From the NCBI GenBank assembly GCA_900765525.1, contig CAAFRY010000121.1, positions 1 through 38,895 on the forward strand: a stretch of DNA of 38,895 bases, given 5' to 3'. Position numbers and translations under genes: made by a program. The notes beneath the pieces are model-generated. The model was not told where the DNA came from. It made no database searches and saw only the letters and a program-made list of their open reading frames with translations. The stretch is from an uncultured Blautia sp. Lineage in GTDB: Bacteria; Bacillota; Clostridia; Lachnospirales; Lachnospiraceae. Positions 1-8,390 of the stretch are shown here, piece by piece. Position 1 is the stretch's first letter. Every line of letters begins with the position of its first letter.

Positions 1-798
1 AGAACCTTTTTTCTTAGCACCCAGGAGTATATTTTAACCAATCCTGGGGGACAGGAATTTATAGGAATCCAACATTTTAAGGAGCTTCTTACGGACCCCA
101 CATTTCTGAAAGCAGCAGGGAATTCGGTTTATTGGACAGTGGTCAATGTACTGATGCAGGCGGTTTTGGGCCTGGCTGTGGCCTTACTGTTAAACCAGAA
201 GTTTAAGGGGAGAGGCGTTTTCAGAGCTTTGATGTTTACTCCTTGGGCCGTGGGAGGAATTCTGGTGGCTTTGATTTTCAGCTTTATGTTTAATGAAAGT
301 GTAGGGGTTTTGGGCGATTTGATGATGAAAGTAGGAATTGCCCAGGAACGGGTATCCTGGTTTGCCGATGGAGGTACAGCTATGTGGGCACTGATAATCG
401 CAAATACCTGGAGAGGAATTCCGTTTTTCGCAATCAGTATTTTAGCGGCGCTCCAAACCATTTCCCCGGAAATTTATGAGTCCGCAGATGTGGACGGAGC
501 CGGAGCCTGGTATAAATTTTCAAGAATTACCATGCCATTGATAAAAGATACCTTATTGCTGACCATTCTTCTGCGTACCATATGGACTTTAAATGTGGTG
601 GATATTATTTACGGAATGACAAAGGGCGGGCCTAATTTTTCTACCCTTACGGTTCCTGTGTATATCATGATGAGTTTTAATGATTCCCTGGATGCAGGAT
701 ATGCTTCTGCTATGGCGGTGCTGATGATTTTTGTTTTGTTGATTTTTTCAGCTGTTTATTTGAAACTGGGAAGATACGGAAAGGAGGAATATTACTAA
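1..798 (+). CDS. Carbohydrate ABC transporter permease, MalF/UgpA type (5' partial)
   Basis: This is one of two inner-membrane subunits of a binding-protein-dependent sugar importer. The reading frame is open from base 1, so the N-terminus lies outside the window and 265 residues are visible; the ATG at 139 is internal. Hydrophobic helices alternate with short loops. The EAA loop that docks onto the ATPase is visible as an E-x3-A-x2-DGA motif followed by a conserved proline (around 475-540). The downstream permease starts inside this stop codon (TAATG), so the two are translationally coupled. No ATPase gene is seen; CUT1-type importers often share an ATPase encoded elsewhere. The family is clear, the substrate is not. 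Confidence 0.9.
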   Translation, partial: RTFFLSTQEYILTNPGGQEFIGIQHFKELLTDPTFLKAAGNSVYWTVVNVLMQAVLGLAVALLLNQKFKGRGVFRALMFTPWAVGGILVALIFSFMFNESVGVLGDLMMKVGIAQERVSWFADGGTAMWALIIANTWRGIPFFAISILAALQTISPEIYESADVDGAGAWYKFSRITMPLIKDTLLLTILLRTIWTLNVVDIIYGMTKGGPNFSTLTVPVYIMMSFNDSLDAGYASAMAVLMIFVLLIFSAVYLKLGRYGKEEYY

Positions 799-1640
799 TG
801 ACAAGAGCGAAAAAGAAAAAAGTAAAAAAACTGTTTGTCTGTTATATTCCTATTATTTTATGCACCATTGTTACCTTATTTCCATATTATTGGTTTCTCT
901 GCACCTCTTTAAAGGAAGAAAGCAGCATTATGGATTTGCCTATTAAGTATCTGCCTGTGCCCTTTACTTTTGACAATTATAAAAATATGTTGTCCAGTAT
1001 GGGATTTGACCAGTACTTTCTTAACAGCTTGATTGTATCAGGAGCCACAACCGTACTGATTATTCTTATTGCGATTTTAGGCGGATATGCCATATCCAGG
1101 TACAAATTTAAAGGAAAAAAATTTACATTTTTCTTATTGCTTATTACCCAAATGCTGCCGGGAGTAGTAATCTTGATTCCGTTATTCACGATTTTCAGCA
1201 AGCTGGGTCTTATAAATAATTTATGGTCCCTGATTATTACAAACACTACCGTAAATCTGCCTTTTTGCATGATAATGATAAGCGGGTTTTTCTCCAGTGT
1301 TCCAACCACATTGGAGGAGGCGGCCCAGATAGACGGCTGCTCTATTTGGAAGGCTATTTTCCGAATTGTGGTGCCTTCCATTCTGCCTGGTATCGTGTCC
1401 TCAGGAGCGTTTGCCTTTGTTAATACATGGAATGAGTTTGTGTATTCCCTTAATTTTATCAACGATTCGGAAAAATTCACCCTTCCGGTGGGGTTAAGTA
1501 TGATGAAAGGAGAATTTACTGTAAATTACGGTGGTCTGGCTGCAGGAACAATTGTAGCTTTGATACCGGTGCTGCTTGTTTTTTGTTTTATCCAGAAATA
1601 TCTGGTAGAAGGACTGTCTGCAGGTGCAGTGAAAGGATGA
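798..1640 (+). CDS. Carbohydrate ABC transporter permease, MalG type
   Basis: This is the second membrane subunit of the sugar importer, pairing with the upstream permease. It has 280 residues, normal for MalG-like proteins, with a basic N-terminus (residues 1-11), about six hydrophobic helices and the EAA loop at residues 173-180 ending in DG, followed by a conserved proline in the FRIVVPS stretch. The ATG overlaps the previous stop by one base. CUT1 importers normally have exactly this pair plus a lipoprotein that delivers the sugar. Here the lipoprotein gene lies two genes downstream and is broken, so the importer may not work as encoded. Confidence 0.92.
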   Translation: MTRAKKKKVKKLFVCYIPIILCTIVTLFPYYWFLCTSLKEESSIMDLPIKYLPVPFTFDNYKNMLSSMGFDQYFLNSLIVSGATTVLIILIAILGGYAISRYKFKGKKFTFFLLLITQMLPGVVILIPLFTIFSKLGLINNLWSLIITNTTVNLPFCMIMISGFFSSVPTTLEEAAQIDGCSIWKAIFRIVVPSILPGIVSSGAFAFVNTWNEFVYSLNFINDSEKFTLPVGLSMMKGEFTVNYGGLAAGTIVALIPVLLVFCFIQKYLVEGLSAGAVKG

Positions 1641-1644
1641 GATT

Positions 1645-2817
1645 ATGAAGTATAAGAAAAATTGGGAAGAAACCAAAGAAAAATGGACAAATTACTGGAA
1701 ACATGCCAATACGGGGAGGCCTTTAATGTGCGTGATTGCCAGAAAAGAAGAAATTGAGGAGGCGGCCAACCAGGAAGTGTGTACGGATGTGTGCCGCAGT
1801 GAAGGATGGTACCGCTGCCTTCCGGAGGAATTGAAATGTTCTGACCCGGAGGACAAATTTTTAAACGTTGAGAAGAGTGTGAAAAGATACCGTTATTTTT
1901 GTGATACCCATGAATTTATGGGCGAAAGCTTTCCAAATATGCAGGTGGACTTTGGTCCGGGGTCTGTGGCCTCTTATTTGGGAGCTGACATAGAATTTCG
2001 TATGGATACCATCTGGTATCACCCCTGTATGACGGATATAATAGACCATCCACCTATTTGTTTTAATGAGGAAAATTCATGGCTGAAAAAACATTTAGAG
2101 CTGACAAAAAAATGCAGAGAACTGGCTGGTGATGATTTTTATGTATGTATTCCGGATTTGATGGAGGGAATTGATGTATTGGCGTCTATGAGAGGTGCCC
2201 AGGACTTGCTGTATGATGAAATCGAAGAACCTGAGACAGTGCAGAAAAGAATTTGGGAAATCCAAAATACCTATTTTGAATACTATGACAGGTTTTATGA
2301 GCTGGTAAAGGACGAAGAAGGAGGAAGCGCCTACATGGTTTTCCAAATTTGGGGTCCTGGAAAAACAGCCAAGCTTCAATGCGACTTTGGTGCATTGATG
2401 TCTCCCACCCAGTTTAAGGAGTTTATGGTAGAGCCATTAAGAGAACAGGCCAAAAAGCTAGATTATGTGGTTTACCATTTGGATGGACCAGACAACATCA
2501 AACATTTGGATTTTATCCTGGATATAGATGAGATTGACGCTATCCAATGGACCAGCGGAGACGCAGGACCTGACGGAACTTTAGAAGAATGGGACATTAT
2601 TTATGATAAAGCGAGAAAAGCAGGAAAATCCCTGTGGGTAAAGGTATATTCAGGTGAATTTGAGGACTGGATAAGGAATGCAGAGCGATTAGTAAAAAAA
2701 TATGGTTCCCACAGTCTGTTTCTGCACTTTCCGGAAATGTCTAAAAAGCAGGCAGATTATTTGCTGGATTATGCAGAAAAAAACTGGAGCGATATAAAAG
2801 GTACTTTTCAGGTGTAA
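1645..2817 (+). CDS. Uroporphyrinogen decarboxylase (URO-D) family protein of unknown substrate
   Basis: A 390-residue soluble protein with no signal peptide. The C-terminal half resembles the URO-D/MtaA methyltransferase fold: a stretch with C246-D247 and MSPTQFKEF, then residues 275-282 reading VVYHLDGP, where corrinoid methyltransferases usually have a His-x-Cys zinc motif. Here H278 is followed by L279-D280, so the usual cysteine ligand is missing, and no late Asp-x-Cys partner is seen. True heme-pathway HemE is unlikely because the gene sits four bases after a sugar permease and no heme gene is near. Corrinoid-linked demethylation of a methylated sugar is possible, but no corrinoid protein is encoded here. 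The family call is moderate and the function open. Confidence 0.6.
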   Translation: MKYKKNWEETKEKWTNYWKHANTGRPLMCVIARKEEIEEAANQEVCTDVCRSEGWYRCLPEELKCSDPEDKFLNVEKSVKRYRYFCDTHEFMGESFPNMQVDFGPGSVASYLGADIEFRMDTIWYHPCMTDIIDHPPICFNEENSWLKKHLELTKKCRELAGDDFYVCIPDLMEGIDVLASMRGAQDLLYDEIEEPETVQKRIWEIQNTYFEYYDRFYELVKDEEGGSAYMVFQIWGPGKTAKLQCDFGALMSPTQFKEFMVEPLREQAKKLDYVVYHLDGPDNIKHLDFILDIDEIDAIQWTSGDAGPDGTLEEWDIIYDKARKAGKSLWVKVYSGEFEDWIRNAERLVKKYGSHSLFLHFPEMSKKQADYLLDYAEKNWSDIKGTFQV

Positions 2818-2831
2818 AAGGAGGAAAGAAG

Positions 2832-3627
2832 ATGAAGAAAAAAACATTGTTAGGGCTGTTTCTGGCAGGAACACTGGTTATTGGAAGCCTTGCAGGATGC
2901 GGCGGTGAAAAAGGTGCAGGTAATGATGGGGATAAGGAAAGTGACAGTGCCAGCGGAGAAAAGGAAACCATTGAATTCTGGTATCACGACGGAAACCCCA
3001 CCTCTAATGCTATTTTTGAGGAAGTAATAAAAATGTTTGAAGAAGACTATCCTCAGTACGAAGTAAAGTATGTGGGACTTCCTTCGGACTCTTATCTGCA
3101 GAAGTATAATGTGGCCGTTGAGTATGTATATCAGCCATAATTCTTCTTCCCTGGCAGAGCATCAAAAGAATTTAGGAGAGGGAAATTTTGCTAATGTGAT
3201 TGCTCCTGCAAATAAAAATGGCAATGTAGTGACTAAAGATATTAGTTTTACCGGATATTCGGTAATGAAGAATGCAGAGCATCAGGAAGCTGCCATAGAA
3301 TTTGTAAAATATCTTGTTTCTGCTAAAGCTGCTTCTTATCACTGTGAGAAAGAAGGAAGAGTACCTGTGAACTCTTTGATTTATGAGGAAGAATGGTATC
3401 AGCAGGATGAATATAACAAGGTGTATCAGGAAATGATGCAGGCGGATAACGTAAAATTCCTGACTCATCCAGTATGGCTAACCCAGTGGAATGAATTCCG
3501 GAGCAAATACCAGGAGCCCGGTTTCCAGGCTGTACTGCTAAAAGAGAGGTCTTCTGAGGAAGTACTGAAGGAATGGGCGGATTATCTCACTGCTGCCCAA
3601 AAAGAGTATCTGCAGACAAATCAGTAA
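2832..3627 (+). pseudogene. Sugar ABC transporter solute-binding lipoprotein, internally deleted and frameshifted
   Basis: The reading frame from 2832 begins with a lipoprotein signal (basic start, hydrophobic core, lipobox LAGC with C23) and then the start of a family 1 solute-binding protein. It ends at 3140 after 102 residues. A second frame, visible from about 3125 to 3627, carries the C-terminal lobe (GYSVMKNAEHQEAAIEFVKYL). Whole proteins of this family have about 420-440 residues, so roughly 200 residues from the middle are gone and the two remnants are in different frames. The junction lies near 3110-3135. A strong GGAGG site precedes the start. The break could be a real deletion or an assembly error. 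It would remove the substrate receptor of the adjacent permeases. Confidence 0.82.
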
Positions 3628-3649
3628 AAAATAGAGAAAGGAAGCTGCT

Positions 3650-4789
3650 ATGGAGGAATATGAAAAAAGTAGATTAGAAAAAATGCGCTTTCAACGAGCG
3701 GAAATATACAGTCTGGCCGAGATAAGAACACCGGCGCCTTTTTGGGATGCCACAGGGGGACCTTTTTATAAGGTCCCTGTAGACTGTTGGCTGGTATTGT
3801 ATGATGACAATCAAATTTCCGGACAAGGCCCTTGTTCTAAAAAAATGCAGGAACAGCTGCTTCCTCTCCTGCTGAACGGGGAGACCCGTACTTACAGAGA
3901 ATGGTATGAAGAATTATACTGGTCCATCAGAAACTGTGGATTTAGCGGAGAAGCTGCGGTAGAACTTGGAAGGCTGGATTATGTGTTGCATGATATTCTG
4001 GCGAAAAGAAAGTCTATGCCACTGCACCGGTTTCTGGGAGCGAAAAGAGATTGGGCTTTGGCCTATGCCAGCGGCTGTGGGACAAATCTGAGTATTACTC
4101 AGGCCGTGAAAGAGGCAGAGGAGTATCTGGCAGAGGGATACCAGACGCTTAAAATAAAAGTGGCGGGAAATTTTGGAGCAGATTTAGCGGCAGATGTGAA
4201 AAAAATAGAGGAGGTCAGAAAAGCAGCAGGAGATAAAATCAGTCTAGCTGTAGATGTAAATCAACTGTGGAGTCGGGCGGAGGATGCATTGGAGTTTATA
4301 AAACAGATTGAAGAATACCGTATCCAATGGCTGGAAGAGCCGGTTCATTCTTATAATATGAGAGAACTGAAAAGATTAACGGGAATGACAGACATACCAA
4401 TTGCTATGGGGGAATCCCCCAGATGCTATTATCCCATGGAAGCTTATGTGGATGCGGGAGTTAGGCATTTGGAGCCTATTCCCAGTAATTTAAGCAGTGT
4501 AGAGGATTGGATGAGAAGCAGAAAGCTGGCTTATGAAAACGGAATCCAGCTTAGCTCCGGAGGGTATTCTCATATGACGGCAGCCTTTATTGCTTCCGGC
4601 CGGGAAGAAGATATGGTAGAGTATCTTATTCCTGTTATGCGTCCTTTGGTGGACATCATGGAAATCTATCCCAGAGAAGAAGAAGGGAAATTCATTCTTC
4701 CACAGATTCCCGGAAGTCCTATGGTGCCGGATTTTAAGAGCCTTGTGAAAAACGGATACATAGAAAAAATAGAAATTTTGAGAGGTTAA
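3650..4789 (+). CDS. Mandelate racemase/muconate lactonizing enzyme family protein (enolase superfamily)
   Basis: Enzymes of this superfamily abstract a proton next to a carboxylate and then dehydrate, epimerise or racemise the acid. The 379-residue protein has the capping domain first and then the barrel with its catalytic set: KIK (K168 and K170), metal ligands D202 (with N204), E229 and E255, and H308 near the end of the barrel. The Lys-x-Lys plus late His arrangement fits the mandelate racemase subgroup, which includes many sugar-acid dehydratases. It lies 22 bases after the broken binding-protein gene and one base before a dehydrogenase, which suggests an acid sugar as substrate. The exact reaction cannot be read from the sequence. 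Confidence 0.85.
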   Translation: MEEYEKSRLEKMRFQRAEIYSLAEIRTPAPFWDATGGPFYKVPVDCWLVLYDDNQISGQGPCSKKMQEQLLPLLLNGETRTYREWYEELYWSIRNCGFSGEAAVELGRLDYVLHDILAKRKSMPLHRFLGAKRDWALAYASGCGTNLSITQAVKEAEEYLAEGYQTLKIKVAGNFGADLAADVKKIEEVRKAAGDKISLAVDVNQLWSRAEDALEFIKQIEEYRIQWLEEPVHSYNMRELKRLTGMTDIPIAMGESPRCYYPMEAYVDAGVRHLEPIPSNLSSVEDWMRSRKLAYENGIQLSSGGYSHMTAAFIASGREEDMVEYLIPVMRPLVDIMEIYPREEEGKFILPQIPGSPMVPDFKSLVKNGYIEKIEILRG

Positions 4790-4790
4790 A

Positions 4791-5822
4791 ATGAAAGCAG
4801 GAATATTAGTAGAGGCAGAAAAAATAGAAGTAACGGATGTGCCTATGGTTACACTTCAAAAAGATACAGAGGTAATCGTTAAAGTTATGGCTATTGGTAT
4901 CTGCGGAACAGATTTGCATGTATACAGGGGAGAACGTCAGGATGTAAGTCTCCCCAGGATTATGGGACATGAACTGGCAGGGATTGTAGTCCGGACAGGA
5001 GAAAAGGTGAAAAGTCTGAGCGAAGGAGACCATGTGATTTTTGACCCGGTTGTGGCCTGTCATACATGTACTGCCTGTAAAAAAGGGCATGAAAATGTAT
5101 GTGAAAGTGTGAAGTGCTTTGGAGTGCAAATGGATGGAGGATTTCAGGAATATATTTCCGTAGAAGAAGATACTCTTTATAAAATTTCAAAGGAAGTACC
5201 CTTTACAACAGCTGCTTTGGGAGAGCCTTTTTCTATAGCGGCCAATATCTTTGCAAAATCACAGGCGCAGAAAGACGATTATGTGGTGATTATAGGTGCA
5301 GGTACTGTAGGGATTGCAGTCCTTCAAGTTATGAAAAAGATAGGCTGCAAAGTTATGGTGGCGGATATATCTGAGAAGAAACTGGAAAATGCAGCACGTT
5401 TTGGCGCTGATGTATTAGTTAATACGAAAAAAGAGAGTTTAGAAGAGAAAGTTCATTTAGCTTTTGCCGGAAATGCAGATGTGGTACTGGATGCAGTGGG
5501 CAGCGTGACAACTTTGGAAAGTGCTGTAAAAATCGCCTCTCCCTGCGGAAGAGTTATTGTCATAGGATTTGATACCAGTGCTTTGAAAATTTCTCCGGCT
5601 GACATCACAAAAAAAGAACTGAAGCTGCTTGGCTCCCGCATGAATAACCGTAGATTTCCCCAGGTAGTGAAGTGGCTGGAGGATGGTACTATTACAGATA
5701 AAATGATTTCAAAGCAATATAATTTCCGTGAGCTGAATCGGGCTTTTCAGGATACCCTCCGGCATCAGGACCAGTGGCTGAAAACAATAATAGTGATGGA
5801 GGATGAAAATGGAAATGTTTGA
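4791..5822 (+). CDS. Zinc-dependent medium-chain alcohol dehydrogenase (sorbitol/threonine dehydrogenase-like)
   Basis: This soluble enzyme probably oxidises a secondary hydroxyl of a polyol or sugar acid with NAD. The 343 residues show the catalytic zinc ligands C38 and H60-E61 (GHE), the four structural zinc cysteines C90, C93, C96 and C104, the GEP motif at 144-146 and the Rossmann motif GAGTVG at 169-174. An aspartate at residue 192 after the second strand favours NAD over NADP. The start lies one base after the previous stop, with AGAGG just upstream. Its neighbours, a dehydratase-like enzyme and an SDR, suggest successive steps of one catabolic path, as in L-galactonate or L-gulonate breakdown. 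That assignment is inference. Confidence 0.88.
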   Translation: MKAGILVEAEKIEVTDVPMVTLQKDTEVIVKVMAIGICGTDLHVYRGERQDVSLPRIMGHELAGIVVRTGEKVKSLSEGDHVIFDPVVACHTCTACKKGHENVCESVKCFGVQMDGGFQEYISVEEDTLYKISKEVPFTTAALGEPFSIAANIFAKSQAQKDDYVVIIGAGTVGIAVLQVMKKIGCKVMVADISEKKLENAARFGADVLVNTKKESLEEKVHLAFAGNADVVLDAVGSVTTLESAVKIASPCGRVIVIGFDTSALKISPADITKKELKLLGSRMNNRRFPQVVKWLEDGTITDKMISKQYNFRELNRAFQDTLRHQDQWLKTIIVMEDENGNV

Positions 5823-6564
5823 TTTAAAAGGAAAAACAGCAGTCGTAACAGGGGCGTCTGCAGGCATTGGAAAAGCAATTGCAGTAGGGTTGGCAAAGGC
5901 TGGTGCTGACCTGGTCTGTGTGGCTAGGAGAGATTGCCGGGAAACAGGGGAAGAGATAAGGAGGCTTGGCAGACAGTCATTGGAAATTTCTGCAGATATA
6001 TCTGATATGTCTGTTTTTGACGGAATTATAGAAAAAACGGTTGAAAAGTTTGGGAAAATTGATATTCTTGTAAATAATGCAGGAACAATCCGCAGGGAAG
6101 ACGCAATCCGGTTCTCAGAAAAAAATTGGGACGATGTAGTCAATTTAAATTTGAAAAATCTGTTCTTTTTCAGCCAGAAGGTGGCAAATCAGTTTATAAA
6201 GCAGAAAACCGGAGGGAAAATTATAAATATTGCTTCTATGTTGTCTTATCAAGGGGGAATACGAGTGGTGTCCTATACAGCGGCTAAAAGCGGAGTTATG
6301 GGAATTACGAAAGCCATGGCAAATGAATGGGCCAGATATGGAATCCATGTAAACGCTATAGCCCCTGGTTATGTATGTACAGATAATACTGCGGAACTGC
6401 GGGAAAACAAGGAAAGATACCGGGAAATTTTAGAACGTATTCCTGCGGGGAGATGGGCGGAGCCAGAGGATATGCAGGGAGCTGCGGTTTTTCTGGCCAG
6501 TGCAGCGTCGGATTATGTGGATGGTTGTACTATACCGGTAGACGGAGGCTGGCTGGCTCGGTAA
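5809..6564 (+). CDS. Short-chain dehydrogenase/reductase (KduD/gluconate 5-dehydrogenase-like)
   Basis: An NAD(P)-dependent oxidoreductase of about 251 residues, the usual size for classical SDRs. Visible motifs are the TGASAGIG nucleotide loop, the NNAG motif, the catalytic serine, then Y-x3-K in the SYTAAKSG stretch, and a PEDMQGAAVFLAS tail typical of FabG-like sugar dehydrogenases. An ATG at 5803 abuts the GGAGG at 5798-5802 with no spacer, so the ATG at 5809, six bases from it, is the better start. The gene overlaps the end of the zinc dehydrogenase by 14 bases. Together with that gene it suggests oxidation and reduction steps on a sugar-acid intermediate. The substrate is unknown. Confidence 0.85.
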   Translation: MEMFDLKGKTAVVTGASAGIGKAIAVGLAKAGADLVCVARRDCRETGEEIRRLGRQSLEISADISDMSVFDGIIEKTVEKFGKIDILVNNAGTIRREDAIRFSEKNWDDVVNLNLKNLFFFSQKVANQFIKQKTGGKIINIASMLSYQGGIRVVSYTAAKSGVMGITKAMANEWARYGIHVNAIAPGYVCTDNTAELRENKERYREILERIPAGRWAEPEDMQGAAVFLASAASDYVDGCTIPVDGGWLAR

Positions 6565-6591
6565 GATAGGAAGGTTGGGGAGGAGAAAAGG

Positions 6592-8379
6592 ATGGGCGTA
6601 TTGGTTTGGTTTCAGAATCATTCATTGCGATTTAAAATCGTGATTTTAATGTCTTTATTGGTTTTATTACTTCAGAATGTCAACGGAATTATTTTTTTCT
6701 CCATGACTACAGATAAATTTGAAAAATCCATTTTGGAGTCCAACCAGGCAACGGTAAACCAGATGGCCACCAATATGAACCGGATTTTTGAGGACATAGT
6801 AACTGAAATGGTAGATGTGAGGAATCAGATAACAAGCTATCAGCTGACAGAACAAGGGGATGCCGGACAAGAGGAGTATGCGGCTCGCAGTATTCGGTAT
6901 CAGGAGTTATTTAATCAGTTAATCGTGTCTCATGACAATTCTCAATTTGTAAATTCCATGTTTGTTCTTGGAGAAAAAGGAGAGTGCTATTCTTATACCC
7001 TGTATTCCTATATGCAAACAAAAAAAGATAATTTGTTTCAACAGATATTAAAGAAATATGAATTTGAAAGTCAGGTGGTCTGGAGTTCCCTTATAGAAGA
7101 AACCGAATATTTTACAAAGGGAGACAGACAGCTGCTTAGCATTATCATGCCGGTTTACAGGTATCATACCGTAAAGAATCTGCTGGTAGTTAATCTGGAT
7201 GTGGAGGGAATTCAGAAATATCTCAGAGATTTAAACGGCGAAGAAAATAAGGACAATATGATACTGATACAAGTAAAAGAAGGGGAGAGCTTCAGCTATG
7301 ACGGAATGGAACAAATTCTGGAAGAGAGTCCAGAACTGAAACAAATTTTTGACCGGGAGTTGAGCGGACAGCAAATAGTGGGAGATAAATACTGTGTACT
7401 GTCCAGTAAATTGGCTGTGAACCATTGGACGGTGTCTATGGTAACCCTGCTTTCCAGTATTCAGAACACTACCAGTAGTATGGCAGAATTTATCCTGGTG
7501 ATTCTCATAACAACAGTAATAATTATGCTGGCAGGAGTGTCTGTGATTGTATATACCATTACCAAGCCCATTCAGAAAATGACCCAAATCATGGAGGCAA
7601 ACCGTCATACCAAGGCTTTAAATCACAGATTTCACGCCAAATATAACGATGAAGTAGGGGTACTGGCCAGAACCTATAACAGTCTGATGGATGAAATTTC
7701 CCAATTGATGGATGAGATTCACAGGGAACAGATTCAGAATAGAAACAGCTATTTTAAAATGCTGCAAATGCAGATTAAACCTCATTTTTTGTATAATACA
7801 TTAGAATCCGTAAAATTTATGGTGGAAATGAGAGATGAAAAAAGTGTGGATATGCTGGCGGCTATAGGAAAGTTTTATAAGCTTAGTCTGTCTGGTATTT
7901 ATGACATAGTTAAAATTAAAGAGGAGGTAGAACATCTTACCTGCTATTTGCAGATATTAAAGATGCGGTATAGTTCCAGATACAGTTATGAAATTTCAGT
8001 ACCTGAAGAAATCCAAAAAGAAGATATTGTAAAGTTTACCTTACAGCCTTTAGTGGAGAATGCGATTTATCATGGGATTAAGGAAAAACGGCAAAAAGGA
8101 ATGGTAAGGATTACAGGAGAAATACAACAGGACACAATTTTATTGACGGTGTGGGATAATGGTGCGGGTATTCCTCAGGAGAAGCTGGAGACTTTGAAAA
8201 AGCAAATGGAAAATCCACGGGAAATAGAATTAAAAGAACATATTGGGGTATTGAATGTTCACCAGAGGATTTATGTCCAGTATGGAAAGAGATTTGGATT
8301 GCACATAGAAAGCGTGTTTGGCGAATACACGCAGGTACAAATAAGACTTCCTTATTGTGGAGGCGGGAAAAGCATATAG
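6592..8379 (+). CDS. Sensor histidine kinase, YesM/LytS-like (His_kinase family)
   Basis: A 595-residue membrane kinase of the type that pairs with AraC-class response regulators in carbohydrate clusters. One TM helix lies near residues 15-38 and another near 299-321, enclosing a large extracellular sensor of about 260 residues. A HAMP linker follows (about 322-375). The phosphoacceptor is in the HFLYN motif at 398-402, and the ATP domain shows an N box (PLVENAIYHG, 486-495) and DNGAGI at 522-527. The start has a good site (GGGGAGGAG at 6577-6584). It begins 27 bases after the SDR and overlaps nothing, so it is probably co-transcribed with the catabolic genes. The signal is likely the imported sugar or its polymer, by analogy only. 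Confidence 0.93.
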   Translation: MGVLVWFQNHSLRFKIVILMSLLVLLLQNVNGIIFFSMTTDKFEKSILESNQATVNQMATNMNRIFEDIVTEMVDVRNQITSYQLTEQGDAGQEEYAARSIRYQELFNQLIVSHDNSQFVNSMFVLGEKGECYSYTLYSYMQTKKDNLFQQILKKYEFESQVVWSSLIEETEYFTKGDRQLLSIIMPVYRYHTVKNLLVVNLDVEGIQKYLRDLNGEENKDNMILIQVKEGESFSYDGMEQILEESPELKQIFDRELSGQQIVGDKYCVLSSKLAVNHWTVSMVTLLSSIQNTTSSMAEFILVILITTVIIMLAGVSVIVYTITKPIQKMTQIMEANRHTKALNHRFHAKYNDEVGVLARTYNSLMDEISQLMDEIHREQIQNRNSYFKMLQMQIKPHFLYNTLESVKFMVEMRDEKSVDMLAAIGKFYKLSLSGIYDIVKIKEEVEHLTCYLQILKMRYSSRYSYEISVPEEIQKEDIVKFTLQPLVENAIYHGIKEKRQKGMVRITGEIQQDTILLTVWDNGAGIPQEKLETLKKQMENPREIELKEHIGVLNVHQRIYVQYGKRFGLHIESVFGEYTQVQIRLPYCGGGKSI

Positions 8380-8390
8380 GAGGTTTGCGT

